Source of the DNA: Acidobacteriota bacterium | GTDB taxonomy: Bacteria; Acidobacteriota; Blastocatellia; Pyrinomonadales; Pyrinomonadaceae | Length of the DNA stretch: 64,000 nucleotides | Reading direction: 5' to 3' | Assembly: GCA_019639115.1 (NCBI GenBank) | Contig: JAHBSM010000003.1 | Coordinates: 234,160-298,159, forward strand | Part shown: piece by piece, positions 19,922 through 29,174 of the stretch | Layout: every line of letters begins with the position of its first letter | Numbering within the stretch: the stretch's first letter is position 1 | Made by a program: the position numbers and the translations under genes | Notes under the pieces: model-generated | What the model was told of the DNA's origin: nothing | Database searches by the model: none | Seen by the model: only the letters and a program-made list of their open reading frames with translations

Positions 19922-20701
19922 CTACTTCACGACCCCGCGTTTCGATGATCCGATGAATTCCACCAGCCGATCCACCTCTGCGCATCCGGCGATCTCATCG
20001 CGGATGCGGGCCACGGCCTGTGACGTATTCAGCTTTGAGCTTAAAAGCAAATGGAAGGCGTGGTTGAGATCGCGAATGACCGTCTGCGAATAGCCGCGCC
20101 GTTTGACCCCGACGCGATTGAGGCCGTAACAGCGGGCGTGATTGCCCTGGATGATCGCATACGGAAGCGCGTCTTTGACCACTACCGAGTAACCGCCGAT
20201 AAAGGCTTCGACGCCGACGCGGCAGAATTGATGTACGCCCGAGTAGGCTCCGACGCTCGCACGGTCCTGCACTTCGACATGACCGGCCAGCGTGGCCGCG
20301 TTGGCCATAATGATGTCGCTGCCGAGCTGGCAATCGTGAGCCACATGCGCCTGCGCCATCAATAGGTTGCGGTCGCCGATCCGCGTGACGCCGCCTCCGC
20401 CGTCAGTGCCGCGGTGGATCGTGACGAACTCGCGTATCTGGTTATTTTCGCCGATGACCGTGCGTGTCGGTTCGCTAGCATATTTCAGGTCCTGCGGAGC
20501 CAATCCTATCGATACGAAAGGGAAAACGACGGTCCCCGATCCGATCTCGCAGTCGCCTCCGACGACCACATGCGACTCGAGCCTGACCCCGGCCGCCAGC
20601 CGCACCGACGGCCCGACGGTACAGAACGGCCCGATATGACAATCGTCGCCGATCTCGGCGCCGTTCTCTATGATCGCGGTCGGATGGATGAATGCGGACA
20701 T
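19922..20701 (-). CDS. lpxA: UDP-N-acetylglucosamine acyltransferase LpxA
   Basis: 259 residues, standard length. The left-handed beta-helix hexapeptide pattern is visible from about 5 to 190, with the catalytic histidine in MAQAHVAHDC and the acyl-chain region HQFCRVG. The alpha-helical C-terminus (SQTVIRDLNHAFHLLLSSK) matches family members. It transfers the 3-hydroxyacyl chain to UDP-GlcNAc, the first step of lipid A synthesis, so the cell probably makes LPS. lpxD, lpxB and lpxC, often beside it, are absent here. Confidence 0.96.
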   Translation of the reverse strand: MSAFIHPTAIIENGAEIGDDCHIGPFCTVGPSVRLAAGVRLESHVVVGGDCEIGSGTVVFPFVSIGLAPQDLKYASEPTRTVIGENNQIREFVTIHRGTDGGGGVTRIGDRNLLMAQAHVAHDCQLGSDIIMANAATLAGHVEVQDRASVGAYSGVHQFCRVGVEAFIGGYSVVVKDALPYAIIQGNHARCYGLNRVGVKRRGYSQTVIRDLNHAFHLLLSSKLNTSQAVARIRDEIAGCAEVDRLVEFIGSSKRGVVK

Positions 20702-20706
20702 ACTGT

Positions 20707-20973
20707 CTATCGGTCGTCAGTTGGGAGACCTTTTCGGCCACGGGACCGGTGAAAGATGATGTAGGTGAAAATGATCGTCGCGGGTATCGACACGATCACG
20801 CCGAGCAGGGCCCCGCCGATCACCGTCACCGCCACGGCAATAAGCCCGATACGCAGATTCTTGCTGAAATAACCGAACAATAGCGGGATCAGGCCCAGCA
20901 CGAGACCGATCGCTGCATTCACGGCGGCCGCCAGCAATATCGCATCGCGTGTTGACAGTTGTATCGGATCCAT
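20707..20973 (-). CDS. two-helix membrane protein of unknown function
   Basis: 88 residues with two or three hydrophobic segments (about 10-33 and 40-72) and a basic tail (HRSRGRKGLPTDDR). It lies 3 bp after fabZ and 5 bp before lpxA, so it is translated with the lipid A genes. No domain is recognised. It may be a membrane helper for LPS precursor synthesis; this is a context guess. Confidence 0.75.
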   Translation of the reverse strand: MDPIQLSTRDAILLAAAVNAAIGLVLGLIPLLFGYFSKNLRIGLIAVAVTVIGGALLGVIVSIPATIIFTYIIFHRSRGRKGLPTDDR

Positions 20974-20976
20974 AAA

Positions 20977-21423
20977 TTACCTTGTCGGCCGATCGGCTAT
21001 TACCGACGTGATCTCTGTCTCGGTAGCGATCTCGCCATCGACGCTCGCGACACCGCGCATACGCTGTATCTTGGTCCCGATCCGCAGCACATCGACCTCG
21101 AGCCTCAGAGTATCGCCCGGCATCACCGGACGGCGGAATTTTGCGCCGTCGATACCTGTAAAGTAGGGTATCTTCGTATCGCGGTCCTCAAATTCGCGAA
21201 GCGCAAGGATCGCCCCGACCTGGGCGAGCGCCTCGATCTGGAGCACGCCCGGCATCACCGGTGCACCCGGAAAATGACCGACAAAGTACGGCTCGTTCAT
21301 TGTGACCTGCTTGATGCCTACGATGCGGACACGCGGCTCGAGCTCGATTATCTTGTCGACGAGAAGGAACGGCGGCCTGTGCGGCAGTATCTCTTGTATC
21401 TGGATGATGTCAAGGATGGTCAT
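20977..21423 (-). CDS. fabZ: 3-hydroxyacyl-[ACP] dehydratase FabZ
   Basis: 148 residues, typical size. The hot-dog fold carries the active-site histidine in VGHFPGAPVMPGVLQIEALAQ and the glutamate in the same stretch. It dehydrates 3-hydroxyacyl-ACP in fatty acid elongation and competes with LpxA for the same substrate, which explains why the two are paired. It is third in the operon after ompH, with an apparent attenuator hairpin just upstream. Confidence 0.96.
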   Translation of the reverse strand: MTILDIIQIQEILPHRPPFLLVDKIIELEPRVRIVGIKQVTMNEPYFVGHFPGAPVMPGVLQIEALAQVGAILALREFEDRDTKIPYFTGIDGAKFRRPVMPGDTLRLEVDVLRIGTKIQRMRGVASVDGEIATETEITSVIADRPTR

Positions 21424-21456
21424 TTTCGGGTCGGACTTCGATACTCAAACAAATAA

Positions 21457-21488
21457 ACCAAAAGCCGGCAAAAAGCAATTTCGCCGGC
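21457..21488 (-). terminator. intra-operon terminator-like hairpin between ompH and fabZ
   Basis: On the minus strand GCCGGC-(13 nt)-GCCGGC is followed by TTTTGGTTTATTT. The stem is short (6 bp), so it probably only lowers read-through from bamA-ompH into fabZ-lpxA. Confidence 0.45.
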
Positions 21489-21526
21489 CATTGGCAAGTT
21501 CTTACCGTATCGGATGCGCCTTTGTT

Positions 21527-22105
21527 TTAGCGAGGTGCAGCCGCCGTCGCAGGACGCGCGTTGTAAAAAACGATGAACTCTTTTGTTATGTCAGCCTTAG
21601 GGTCCATAGCGAGCAGAGCGCCCGACGGCCCGAGCTTGTCGAGATCGAAGATCATGGTATAGCCATTCTTAGTAGCAAATTCCTGGATCGCTTTGGCAAT
21701 GTCAGCCTGGATCGGGCCCAGAACGTCATTACTTCGCTTCTCGAGGTAAGCGTCGTATTCGTTCTTTTTGAACTCGAACTCACGCTGCATCCGGCCGCCT
21801 TCGTCCCGTTTGTCAAGGATCGCTTTCTGGTTGACGGGGACACCCGGGCCCACGTTCTCCAGCTTCTTGATCTCTTCCGCAAGCGCCTGCATCTTGGTCT
21901 GCAGGTCCGTCAGCTCCTTTACCCGCGGGGCGAGTTCGGTGTTGAGCGCCTTGACCGCGTTGATGAATTTCTGGATACCGGTCTTCTCATCCGCAAATTC
22001 GCCGGAATCGATAAGCCCGATCTTCACCGGTGCCTGAGCGTGCGAAACGGCTGCGAATACAAGCCCGAGGACAAAGATCGCGGCAATATTGCCAAATTTC
22101 TTCAT
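21527..22105 (-). CDS. OmpH/Skp-family periplasmic chaperone
   Basis: 192 residues from ATG 22105 (GGAG 11 bp upstream; an in-frame ATG at 22123 is the alternative). Signal peptide ending …VSHAQA. The mature chain begins with a beta-strand (PVKIGLIDSGEFAD), then long helices rich in Lys/Glu (about 60-150), as in the jellyfish-like Skp trimer that carries unfolded outer-membrane proteins to BamA. Position directly after bamA fits this role. Confidence 0.9.
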   Translation of the reverse strand: MKKFGNIAAIFVLGLVFAAVSHAQAPVKIGLIDSGEFADEKTGIQKFINAVKALNTELAPRVKELTDLQTKMQALAEEIKKLENVGPGVPVNQKAILDKRDEGGRMQREFEFKKNEYDAYLEKRSNDVLGPIQADIAKAIQEFATKNGYTMIFDLDKLGPSGALLAMDPKADITKEFIVFYNARPATAAAPR

Positions 22106-22258
22106 TTTGTAGTGATACTCCATCTGATTATGAAAAGACCCAATCGCCCGTCTTTCCAGCTATTGTTTGAGTCGTCTTCTTCCCATATTGTTGCACGCTG
22201 TCGTGCACAAAAAAGAAAACAAATGCTATTTTATCGAACCGCCGTTGTCAAAAACGAC

Positions 22259-25200
22259 CTAGAAGGTTCGCCCGACGCTGAATCTGAAACCGTTTCGCTT
22301 GCCGGGAAGGAATATGCCCGGCAGCTCCTGCGTGAACCCGAGCTTAGCATTCGGGTTGTAATAATATATCAGGCGGAACGGCACGTTTATGATCGGCACC
22401 TGGACCCTAAGCTCTAGGCCGACGCTCGATTTGTAATCCTTCAGTTTCGAGAATGCCGAGTCGTTGACCCTAAGCAGCGAATTCTGCTGGACATCACCGC
22501 GGAGATAGAGCGGCTGCACCTGAGGCGAGAGGCTCGTCGGGCACCCGAATCGGTTGCCGCGGCAGAACTCGTTTATATAGTCCGTCTTCGTCATCACACG
22601 GCCGCGATAATAGAGGATGCTGCCAAAGCTGCTCTCGAGCACTGGCGTATTTATCAACCCCAGAGCTGTCAGGCGGCCGGCTCCGAGTAGCTGCTCATCC
22701 GGCAGGAACTCACTGTTTATCTGCTGCGTCCCGGTCTTGCGAAGATTGAATACCGAACCGATATCGCCGAATATCGCCAGCGTTGCCGGGCCAAATATCG
22801 GTATGCGGTACTCGACATTACCCAATAGCTGAGTGTCGCCGCCGATGAAGCGGTAGTTGCGCGAATAAAGTGCCGGATTGCTGCCTGATGCTCCCGTGAG
22901 CTGGCCGATGGTCCGTATCTCGTCCGTTGTTCGCGAATCGATACCCGTATTGGTCTCGGCCGTCCCCGAAGCGTTGGTCGCTACGACGACGTTACGGCTC
23001 GTAACGTATGTGTCGAATGGCGAGATCGGGCCGATCGCACGCGAGTTATAGCCGCGTATGTCATTCTCGCTGCCTAGGAAGAACCGCTCGTAGATCGGCA
23101 CGCCGCCGACGAACGAGATCGAATTCGCGTTGCGGATCTTGTCCTTGATCGACCATGACCCGGTCGTCGCACCGACGAACCTGAACGCGAGCACGTCCGG
23201 ATTCTTCGTCTTCTTATTCCGCATCTTGATGAACTTCGAATAGCTCACCTGCGGTGAATACGTGCGGACATCCCCGAGCAGGCCGGCAAATCCGAGCGAC
23301 ATCGAGAGCTGGCTGCCGCCGACCGTATCGATACCGTTCTTGGCGGGCTGCCGCGTGTCATAAACGAATGACGCCGTTACGCGGCTCGTGATGATGTTCG
23401 GCTGCCGATAAATGATCGGGATCCTAGAAGCCGGATCTGAAGATTGGTTCACCGGCGGGTCCTTGATGCTCGTCGCCGAGAATTGATACGTCAGGCCGAC
23501 GCGCGAGAATTGAGTAAATCTTCGCTTTTTGAAGAACAGCTCAGACAGCGGTGCCGTCGCGAATACGTTGGCGCCGTAAGTGCTCTGCGTGAATAGATTG
23601 CTAGCGTCGGTCGTCACCGTACCATACGGATCGTAGAGCGCGTTGAGCACGTCCTCGTTCTGCGTAAGGAAGGTTCCCTCGCCAAAGAATTTGTAACGCG
23701 TCGCAAAGATCGAGAAGCCTACCGATATCGGCCTGTCACGAAAATACGGTTCCTGATAGCTGATCTGCAGGCTCTGCTGCCGGTTGCCTGCGCCGAGTGA
23801 GAATGAAAGTATCTCTCCTCGGCCGGCCAGGTTGTTGGTCGAATACTCGAGGCCGAAGAACGAACCGCCGATACCCGAAACGCCTCCGTTGAGCGATATC
23901 TGCTGCCGTCCTTTTTCCTTGACCTTTACTATCAGGTCCACGTTCGCATTCTCGTCGTCAGTTCTGATCTCGACGTCCTGATCCTTATCGATCGGGTCGA
24001 AATATTGTGTCTGATTCACGCGGGCGATCGAGATCTCAAGCCAATTCTGGTTGTAAATATCGCCTTCATTGAGAAGGAACTCGCGCCGCATCACACGGTC
24101 ACGTGTAAAGGTATTGCCCGTGAACTCCAAACGCCGGAGCGTGAACTGCTTGCCTTCTTCGATCGTTATGGTGATATCGACGATTCCTTCATTGGGATTT
24201 TTCGGGTCGTCGCGAAAATCGGGCTCGAACTCTGCGTTGTACTGCACGAATCCCTGGCCGCCATAGACCTTCTTCAGGTCTTCATAGACCGCGTCCTGGA
24301 GCCGTTTGCCGTCAGCTATCTCGCCTTTTTTCAAACCGATATAACCGAGTATCTGTTGTTCGGAGAATATCGAGTTGCCTTCGACCTTGAGTTCGCCGAC
24401 GCGGAATACGCGGCCCTCGGTCACCGGCACCTTGATCCTCAGAACGTCATCCTTGGATGTGATCAGCGGCAGGGGAAAATTCCTGAGGATGGGCAGGCCG
24501 GTCCGCCTGTAGCCGAGGCCAACTACTTCGGGTTCACCGATGCGGGCCTGGAAGTATCCTTTGGAGAACATATAGGACCGGACATTCTTCTGCAGGTCGT
24601 ATTGCAGCTTGCGAAGGTCAAGTATGTCTTGTCCCTTGAATCGCGAAATGATGCCGGATTCCTTTACCAGCACCAGAGCGTTCCTGAGCTCGCTGTCCTT
24701 GAAATGCTCATTTCCCTCGAACTCGATCTCGATGATCCTGGATCTATTGCCCTGATCGACCACGAAAGTAAGAGCGACCGACGTAGCCGAAACTTCGTCC
24801 TCTTCGACCGTCACCGTCGCATTCGGGAAACCTTTGCCGGCTAGCAGTTCGCGTATCACGCGGGTGGCGTTTCGCGCCTTTACGGGGTCGTAAACGGATT
24901 CCTTAGATATGCCTACCCGCTTTTCGCGAAACTCCTTGAGGATGTCCGACTCCTGCAGAGCCTTGGCGCCCTTGAATGTCAGGTCGCGAATGATCGGAAG
25001 TTCGCGGACCTCGAATATCACGTTCACGCCGCCTCGGATGCCGTCCTCTACCAGCACACGTGTCGCCGTCTTATCAAAGAAATTCAGCGACAACAGCTCT
25101 TTTAGGTCACGTTCAAGGGCGGCCGGGTCATAGACGTCACCCGGGCGTGTCTTGACCCAATAAAGAAGATCCTCGTCACGCAAGCGGCGGTTTCCCTGTA

Positions 25201-25342
25201 TATCAACGCTCTCGACGATCTGTTGGGAGCTTGCGCTTCTAAAGGCTTGGTTCGCACCGGCCCTCGGCTTCGGGGCGTTGGCGGCGTGTGCCGACATCGC
25301 CGCAAGTAGGACCAGAAATCCGATCGTGCGAAGTTTTTGCAT
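22259..25342 (-). CDS. bamA: outer membrane protein assembly factor BamA
   Basis: 1027 residues, longer than the about 800 usual for proteobacterial BamA. Signal peptide (…MSAHA), then about five POTRA domains to about residue 470 (first VESVDIQGNRRLRDEDLLYW, last FTLRRLEFTGNTFTRDRVMRREFLLNEGD), then a 16-stranded barrel with long loops, including the L6 signature DIRGYNS and terminal phenylalanine (FRFSVGRTF). It inserts beta-barrels into the outer membrane. The extra length lies in the barrel loops. It is first in the bam/lpx operon, with a long leader. Confidence 0.96.
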   Translation of the reverse strand: MQKLRTIGFLVLLAAMSAHAANAPKPRAGANQAFRSASSQQIVESVDIQGNRRLRDEDLLYWVKTRPGDVYDPAALERDLKELLSLNFFDKTATRVLVEDGIRGGVNVIFEVRELPIIRDLTFKGAKALQESDILKEFREKRVGISKESVYDPVKARNATRVIRELLAGKGFPNATVTVEEDEVSATSVALTFVVDQGNRSRIIEIEFEGNEHFKDSELRNALVLVKESGIISRFKGQDILDLRKLQYDLQKNVRSYMFSKGYFQARIGEPEVVGLGYRRTGLPILRNFPLPLITSKDDVLRIKVPVTEGRVFRVGELKVEGNSIFSEQQILGYIGLKKGEIADGKRLQDAVYEDLKKVYGGQGFVQYNAEFEPDFRDDPKNPNEGIVDITITIEEGKQFTLRRLEFTGNTFTRDRVMRREFLLNEGDIYNQNWLEISIARVNQTQYFDPIDKDQDVEIRTDDENANVDLIVKVKEKGRQQISLNGGVSGIGGSFFGLEYSTNNLAGRGEILSFSLGAGNRQQSLQISYQEPYFRDRPISVGFSIFATRYKFFGEGTFLTQNEDVLNALYDPYGTVTTDASNLFTQSTYGANVFATAPLSELFFKKRRFTQFSRVGLTYQFSATSIKDPPVNQSSDPASRIPIIYRQPNIITSRVTASFVYDTRQPAKNGIDTVGGSQLSMSLGFAGLLGDVRTYSPQVSYSKFIKMRNKKTKNPDVLAFRFVGATTGSWSIKDKIRNANSISFVGGVPIYERFFLGSENDIRGYNSRAIGPISPFDTYVTSRNVVVATNASGTAETNTGIDSRTTDEIRTIGQLTGASGSNPALYSRNYRFIGGDTQLLGNVEYRIPIFGPATLAIFGDIGSVFNLRKTGTQQINSEFLPDEQLLGAGRLTALGLINTPVLESSFGSILYYRGRVMTKTDYINEFCRGNRFGCPTSLSPQVQPLYLRGDVQQNSLLRVNDSAFSKLKDYKSSVGLELRVQVPIINVPFRLIYYYNPNAKLGFTQELPGIFLPGKRNGFRFSVGRTF

Positions 25343-25631
25343 AAAGTGGATCTACCTCGATCTCAGAAACTTTCAGCTCGTCCAGCAATAACTGCCTAGT
25401 CAAGGGCAGCGGCCTGATGTCGAGCTAGGGTTTGCCGTATAGGGCGGGCTCACATTGTGTGTCTGACGCGACAGACTTTTAGATTCGGCGCCGCAAGCGC
25501 AGGTTGCCCTATCGAACCTGACCCATAAACCCGAAATTATACAGCGCAAAAATAGAGACCAAAAGCCGACGCACTCGCTCACTGAGCTAGCCTTCGGCTC
25601 GGCGGTTCGATCTATCGAGGTTGTCGGGCGG
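25343..25631 (-). promoter_or_regulatory. intergenic region with bamA promoter and long structured leader
   Basis: 289 bp between sdhB and bamA with no gene. A perfect minus-strand TATAAT at 25536-25541 predicts a start near 25529 and a leader of about 187 nt. The leader can form at least two hairpins: GTCTG/CAGAC around 25459-25474 and GCGC/GCGC around 25488-25498. No good -35 box was found. I recognise no named riboswitch. Confidence 0.45.
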
Positions 25632-26432
25632 CTATTTCTTGAGCCAGCCGAACAGCGCATCGACCGTAATATCGCGGTTCGTCTCGTATATCGCCTTGGT
25701 CAGCGGCACGGACATCGGGCATGCCTTTACACAGTTCTGTGCATTACCGCAAGCGGTGATGCCGTCGTCGCCCATCAGGCCATCGAGGCGTTCTTCTTTC
25801 GTGATCTGGCCAACAGGATGCATATTGAACAGCCGAGCCTGAGCTATCGCCTGCGGCCCTATGTAGTTGCCGTCGCCATATTGCGGACAGGCCTCAAGAC
25901 AGCATCCGCAGGTCATACATCGCGACAGAGCGTATCGCTCCTGGGCAAGCTCATTGGACACATGCGGGCCGGGCCCCAGTGCATGCGAGCCGTCAAGCTC
26001 GATCCACGCATGGACCTGCTTGAGGTGCTCGAACATCTGCGAGCGGTCCACCTTTAGGTCGCGAACGTTCGGGAACTTGGACATCGGCTGCAGCGAAATG
26101 GTGTCGCCGCCCGACGCGAGCAGCAGGTCATCGACCAACGCCGAACAAGATTGCCTGACGCGGCCGTCGATCACCATCGTGCAAATACCGCAAACCTGTT
26201 CGAGACACGACATATCCCAAACCGGCGGTGTTGTCCTCTTGCCGTCGACCGTCACGGGTTCCTTTCGTATCTCCATCAGCGCGGAGATGACATTCAGGTT
26301 CCGGCGATATTTGATCTCAAAGGTCTCCCAGTATGCCGACGCGCCTTCCTTTTCGCGTCGCTGAATGCGGAATTTGACAGTTGCCGGCGGATCCGTCAGC
26401 CTTTTTTTCTCAGTGTGTCCGTTGGTTGACAT
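25632..26432 (-). CDS. sdhB: succinate dehydrogenase/fumarate reductase iron-sulfur subunit
   Basis: 266 residues. The plant-type [2Fe-2S] ligands are in SCLEQVCGICTM, with the fourth cysteine further on. The [4Fe-4S]/[3Fe-4S] ligands are in RCMTCGCCLEACPQ and CGNAQNCVKACPMSVP. It passes electrons from the SdhA flavin to the haem-containing membrane anchor. It is the last gene of sdhCAB, 3 bp after sdhA. Sequence style is closer to the Bacillus-type enzyme than to E. coli. Confidence 0.95.
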   Translation of the reverse strand: MSTNGHTEKKRLTDPPATVKFRIQRREKEGASAYWETFEIKYRRNLNVISALMEIRKEPVTVDGKRTTPPVWDMSCLEQVCGICTMVIDGRVRQSCSALVDDLLLASGGDTISLQPMSKFPNVRDLKVDRSQMFEHLKQVHAWIELDGSHALGPGPHVSNELAQERYALSRCMTCGCCLEACPQYGDGNYIGPQAIAQARLFNMHPVGQITKEERLDGLMGDDGITACGNAQNCVKACPMSVPLTKAIYETNRDITVDALFGWLKK

Positions 26433-26435
26433 AGA

Positions 26436-28226
26436 TCAGTGTGACTTTGACTTACCTGATGAATAGTCTCGTTTCCTCGGTTCGACGAGTGAAACATCGA
26501 CCGCCTCGTAGCTGAAAACGGGCGACTCGGCCGAATATTCGGCGATCGTCGTCTTCATGAAATTCTCGTCGTCGCGATCCGGGAAGTCCGGTTTGTAATG
26601 AGCTCCTCGCGATTCGTTTCGATTCAGGGCTCCGAGCGTGATCACTCGCGCGAGCTCGAGCATATTACTTAGCTGCCGAGCGTGCGGCACGGCCTGCGTC
26701 GCCCAAAGGTTCGAGTCGTTTATCGATATCCGCTTCATTCGATCCTGGAGCTCCAGGATCTTTTCATCGGTCGCCTTGAGCCGGTCGTTGTAGCGCACGA
26801 CGGTGACGTTGTCGGTCATCCATTTGCCGAGTTCTTCGTGGATCTGATATTGGTTCTCGCCGCCCTCGCTCTTTATGACGGCGTCGTTTAGCTCTTGCTG
26901 CCGTTTGAGTTCCGCATCGTGGATGCCGTTGACCTCTGACGCGCCGCGTTCCACGTTCTTTGCGTATTCGATCGCGGACGGCGCAGCCGTAAATCCTCCG
27001 TAAACGCACGAGACAAGCGAGTTCGCTCCCAGCCTGTTAGCTCCGTGTATCGAGTAATCACACTCGCCCGCTGCGAACAATCCGGGGATATTCGTTCTTT
27101 GTTCGAAATCTACCCACAGCCCGCCCATCGAGTAATGCACGCCAGGGAAGATGCGCATCGGCACGAATCGCGGATCGTCGCCGACGAACATCTCATAGAT
27201 CTCGAGTATCGCACCGAGCTTGCGCGTCAGCGTCTCAGGGTCGATGTGCGTCAGATCCAGATAGACCTGATTCTCGCCGCCTACGCCGTGCCCCTCGAGA
27301 CATACCTGGAATATCTCGCGGGTCGCGATGTCGCGCGGCACGAGATTGCCATAGGCAGGATATTTCTCCTCGAGGAAATACCAACGTTCGCTTTCGGGTA
27401 TGTCCTGTGGGCGGCGTGCGTCACCGTCTGCTTTCGGGACCCAAACGCGGCCGCCTTCGCCGCGAGCCGACTCTGACATCAGCCTTAGCTTGTCCTCGCC
27501 CGGTATCGACGTCGGATGCACCTGGATGAATTCGCCGTTGGCGTATTTCGCTCCTTGTTGGTAGCAGATCGATGTCGCGCTGCCCGTACAGGTCATCGAG
27601 TTCGTTGATTTGCCGAATATCAGACCCGGGCCGCCCGTCGCCATTATTACCGCGTCGGCTGCAAATGCTTTCAATTCAAGCGTTTGCAGGTTCATCGCGA
27701 TCAAACCTCTGCATACCTGAGCATCGTCGAGCACGAGCGAAAGCATCTCCCAGCCTTCGTATTTATTGACCTTGCCGGCCGATTCCCATTTGCGAACCTG
27801 TTCATCCAGTGCGTATAGGAGCTGCTGTCCGGTCGATGCACCCGCGAACGCCGTCCTGTGATGCAGCGTACCGCCAAATCGACGAAAATCGAGAAGGCCC
27901 TCTTGCGTTCGCGAGAATGGCACTCCCATGCGGTCGAAAAGATAAATGATCTCCGGCGCCATATCGCACATTCGTTTGACAGGCGGTTGATTGGCCAGAA
28001 AATCACCGCCGTACACCGTGTCGTCCAGATGCTTCGCCGGCGAATCGCCCTCGCCTTTTGTATTGACGGCGCCGTTGATGCCGCCCTGCGCACACACCGA
28101 ATGTGACCGTTTGACCGGCACGACCGAGATCAGATCAACGTCGTGGCCTGCCTCGGCTATCTTCATCGCAGCCGCCAGGCCCGCAAGCCCGCCGCCGACG
28201 ATAGCTATTTTGATTCCGCTTGACAT
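26436..28226 (-). CDS. sdhA: succinate dehydrogenase flavoprotein subunit
   Basis: 596 residues. FAD-binding motif IAIVGGGLAGLAAAM, the flavin-linked histidine region SVCAQGGINGAVN, active-site region FGGTLHHRTAFAGASTGQQLL, and the C-terminal HGANRLGANSL. It oxidises succinate to fumarate in the TCA cycle. Together with an SdhC carrying two haems and no SdhD, it forms a type B (menaquinone-linked, Bacillus-like) complex. Confidence 0.96.
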   Translation of the reverse strand: MSSGIKIAIVGGGLAGLAAAMKIAEAGHDVDLISVVPVKRSHSVCAQGGINGAVNTKGEGDSPAKHLDDTVYGGDFLANQPPVKRMCDMAPEIIYLFDRMGVPFSRTQEGLLDFRRFGGTLHHRTAFAGASTGQQLLYALDEQVRKWESAGKVNKYEGWEMLSLVLDDAQVCRGLIAMNLQTLELKAFAADAVIMATGGPGLIFGKSTNSMTCTGSATSICYQQGAKYANGEFIQVHPTSIPGEDKLRLMSESARGEGGRVWVPKADGDARRPQDIPESERWYFLEEKYPAYGNLVPRDIATREIFQVCLEGHGVGGENQVYLDLTHIDPETLTRKLGAILEIYEMFVGDDPRFVPMRIFPGVHYSMGGLWVDFEQRTNIPGLFAAGECDYSIHGANRLGANSLVSCVYGGFTAAPSAIEYAKNVERGASEVNGIHDAELKRQQELNDAVIKSEGGENQYQIHEELGKWMTDNVTVVRYNDRLKATDEKILELQDRMKRISINDSNLWATQAVPHARQLSNMLELARVITLGALNRNESRGAHYKPDFPDRDDENFMKTTIAEYSAESPVFSYEAVDVSLVEPRKRDYSSGKSKSH

Positions 28227-28273
28227 AGGAAAATATGATCCTCTTACCTAACCTCTTAGCTGCGAGTTTCGCT

Positions 28274-28990
28274 CTAGAACCTTTCGGCGGCTGGCTTGAC
28301 CGACTTCTTGGTCTCTTCGCACATTATCTGAGGAAATATCCCGCACGGCCGTACAAAAGAAACCGCCGCGTTTATGCCCACTGCCGAAAGCAGTACGGCC
28401 AGGCCGACACACGCCGTCAGCGTCGCTTTCTGCGCTTTTTCGCCGATCACGATTCCCCAATCTACCGCAAAGAGGAAGAACCCGTAGGCCAGATGCCACG
28501 CCGTCGCCACAACTCCCGCAATGTAGAGCACCAATACCCAGGTCGTTCTAAATTCCATCTGGATGATGTTGAAAGCCTGATCGGCATGTCCCGCCACGGG
28601 CGTCGGGTTCATTCCGGGTATCAGCCCAAATCGGAAGTTGAGTATGTGGAAAAAGATGAATACAAAAAGGAAGATACCGGTCGCACGCTGGACGAAGTAG
28701 AGCCAGTTTCGCGCGTATCCGTAGCTAAGCACGTTCATCCGCGACTCTGACGATATGATAACGCCATAGACCGAGTGAAACAGTAGCGGCACGAATATGC
28801 CGAAGATCTCGATCAGCAGCAGATACGGTATATCGTGTATCTCCTGTACCGCCTTTTCGAAATTTGCTTCGCCGTTCATCGCCTTTGAGTTCGTGAACAT
28901 ATGCACGAAAAAGAAGATGCCCAGCGGGACAACGCCCGTGACCTGGTGGAGCTTACGCAGCAGAAAGGTTCTCGAGAATTTCATCGCCAT
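28274..28990 (-). CDS. sdhC: succinate dehydrogenase cytochrome b558 subunit
   Basis: 238 residues and five predicted membrane helices. Histidines near the helix ends (KLHQVTG, FVHMF, LFHSVYG, FFHILNF, TAWHLAYG) can ligate two b haems, as in Bacillus SdhC; no separate SdhD is needed. It anchors SdhAB and passes electrons to quinone. A second ATG at 28984 (MKFSRTF) is an equally good start. The promoter and LysR-type site lie upstream. Confidence 0.92.
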   Translation of the reverse strand: MAMKFSRTFLLRKLHQVTGVVPLGIFFFVHMFTNSKAMNGEANFEKAVQEIHDIPYLLLIEIFGIFVPLLFHSVYGVIISSESRMNVLSYGYARNWLYFVQRATGIFLFVFIFFHILNFRFGLIPGMNPTPVAGHADQAFNIIQMEFRTTWVLVLYIAGVVATAWHLAYGFFLFAVDWGIVIGEKAQKATLTACVGLAVLLSAVGINAAVSFVRPCGIFPQIMCEETKKSVKPAAERF

Positions 28991-29089
28991 TGTAAATAGC
29001 CCTGTTTCGCCCGTCTTGTCTGGTCTAGGAACCAGAAGATTTTAGACCCAAACAACATATTCGGCAATTCGTTTGAAACCAGTTTCCAG

Positions 29090-29095
29090 ATTATA
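29090..29095 (-). promoter_or_regulatory. -10 box (TATAAT) for sdhCAB
   Basis: Minus-strand TATAAT 100 bp upstream of sdhC. No convincing -35 sequence. A 6-bp dyad TCTGGT-CTAGGA-ACCAGA lies in the resulting leader at 29019-29036. Confidence 0.4.
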
Positions 29096-29130
29096 GAGAA
29101 AATTACATAAGATAAAATGAAAAAGTTTCG

Positions 29131-29157
29131 GTGAATTAACAAGTCCTGCTAATTCAC
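29131..29157. promoter_or_regulatory. LysR-type operator (T-N11-A dyad)
   Basis: GTGAATTA-N11-TAATTCAC, perfect 8-bp arms, centred 31 bp upstream of the LysR-type gene ATG and 154 bp upstream of sdhC. The T-N11-A geometry and the position between divergent genes are those of a LysR-family binding site. Confidence 0.75.
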
Positions 29158-29174
29158 GCGGCAACAGAGACCAT

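Noticed and set aside
25343..25631. Candidate small RNA gene or named riboswitch between sdhB and bamA
   Set aside because: Short dyads exist but no recognised consensus core (for example 6S, SRP or common riboswitches) could be matched by eye.
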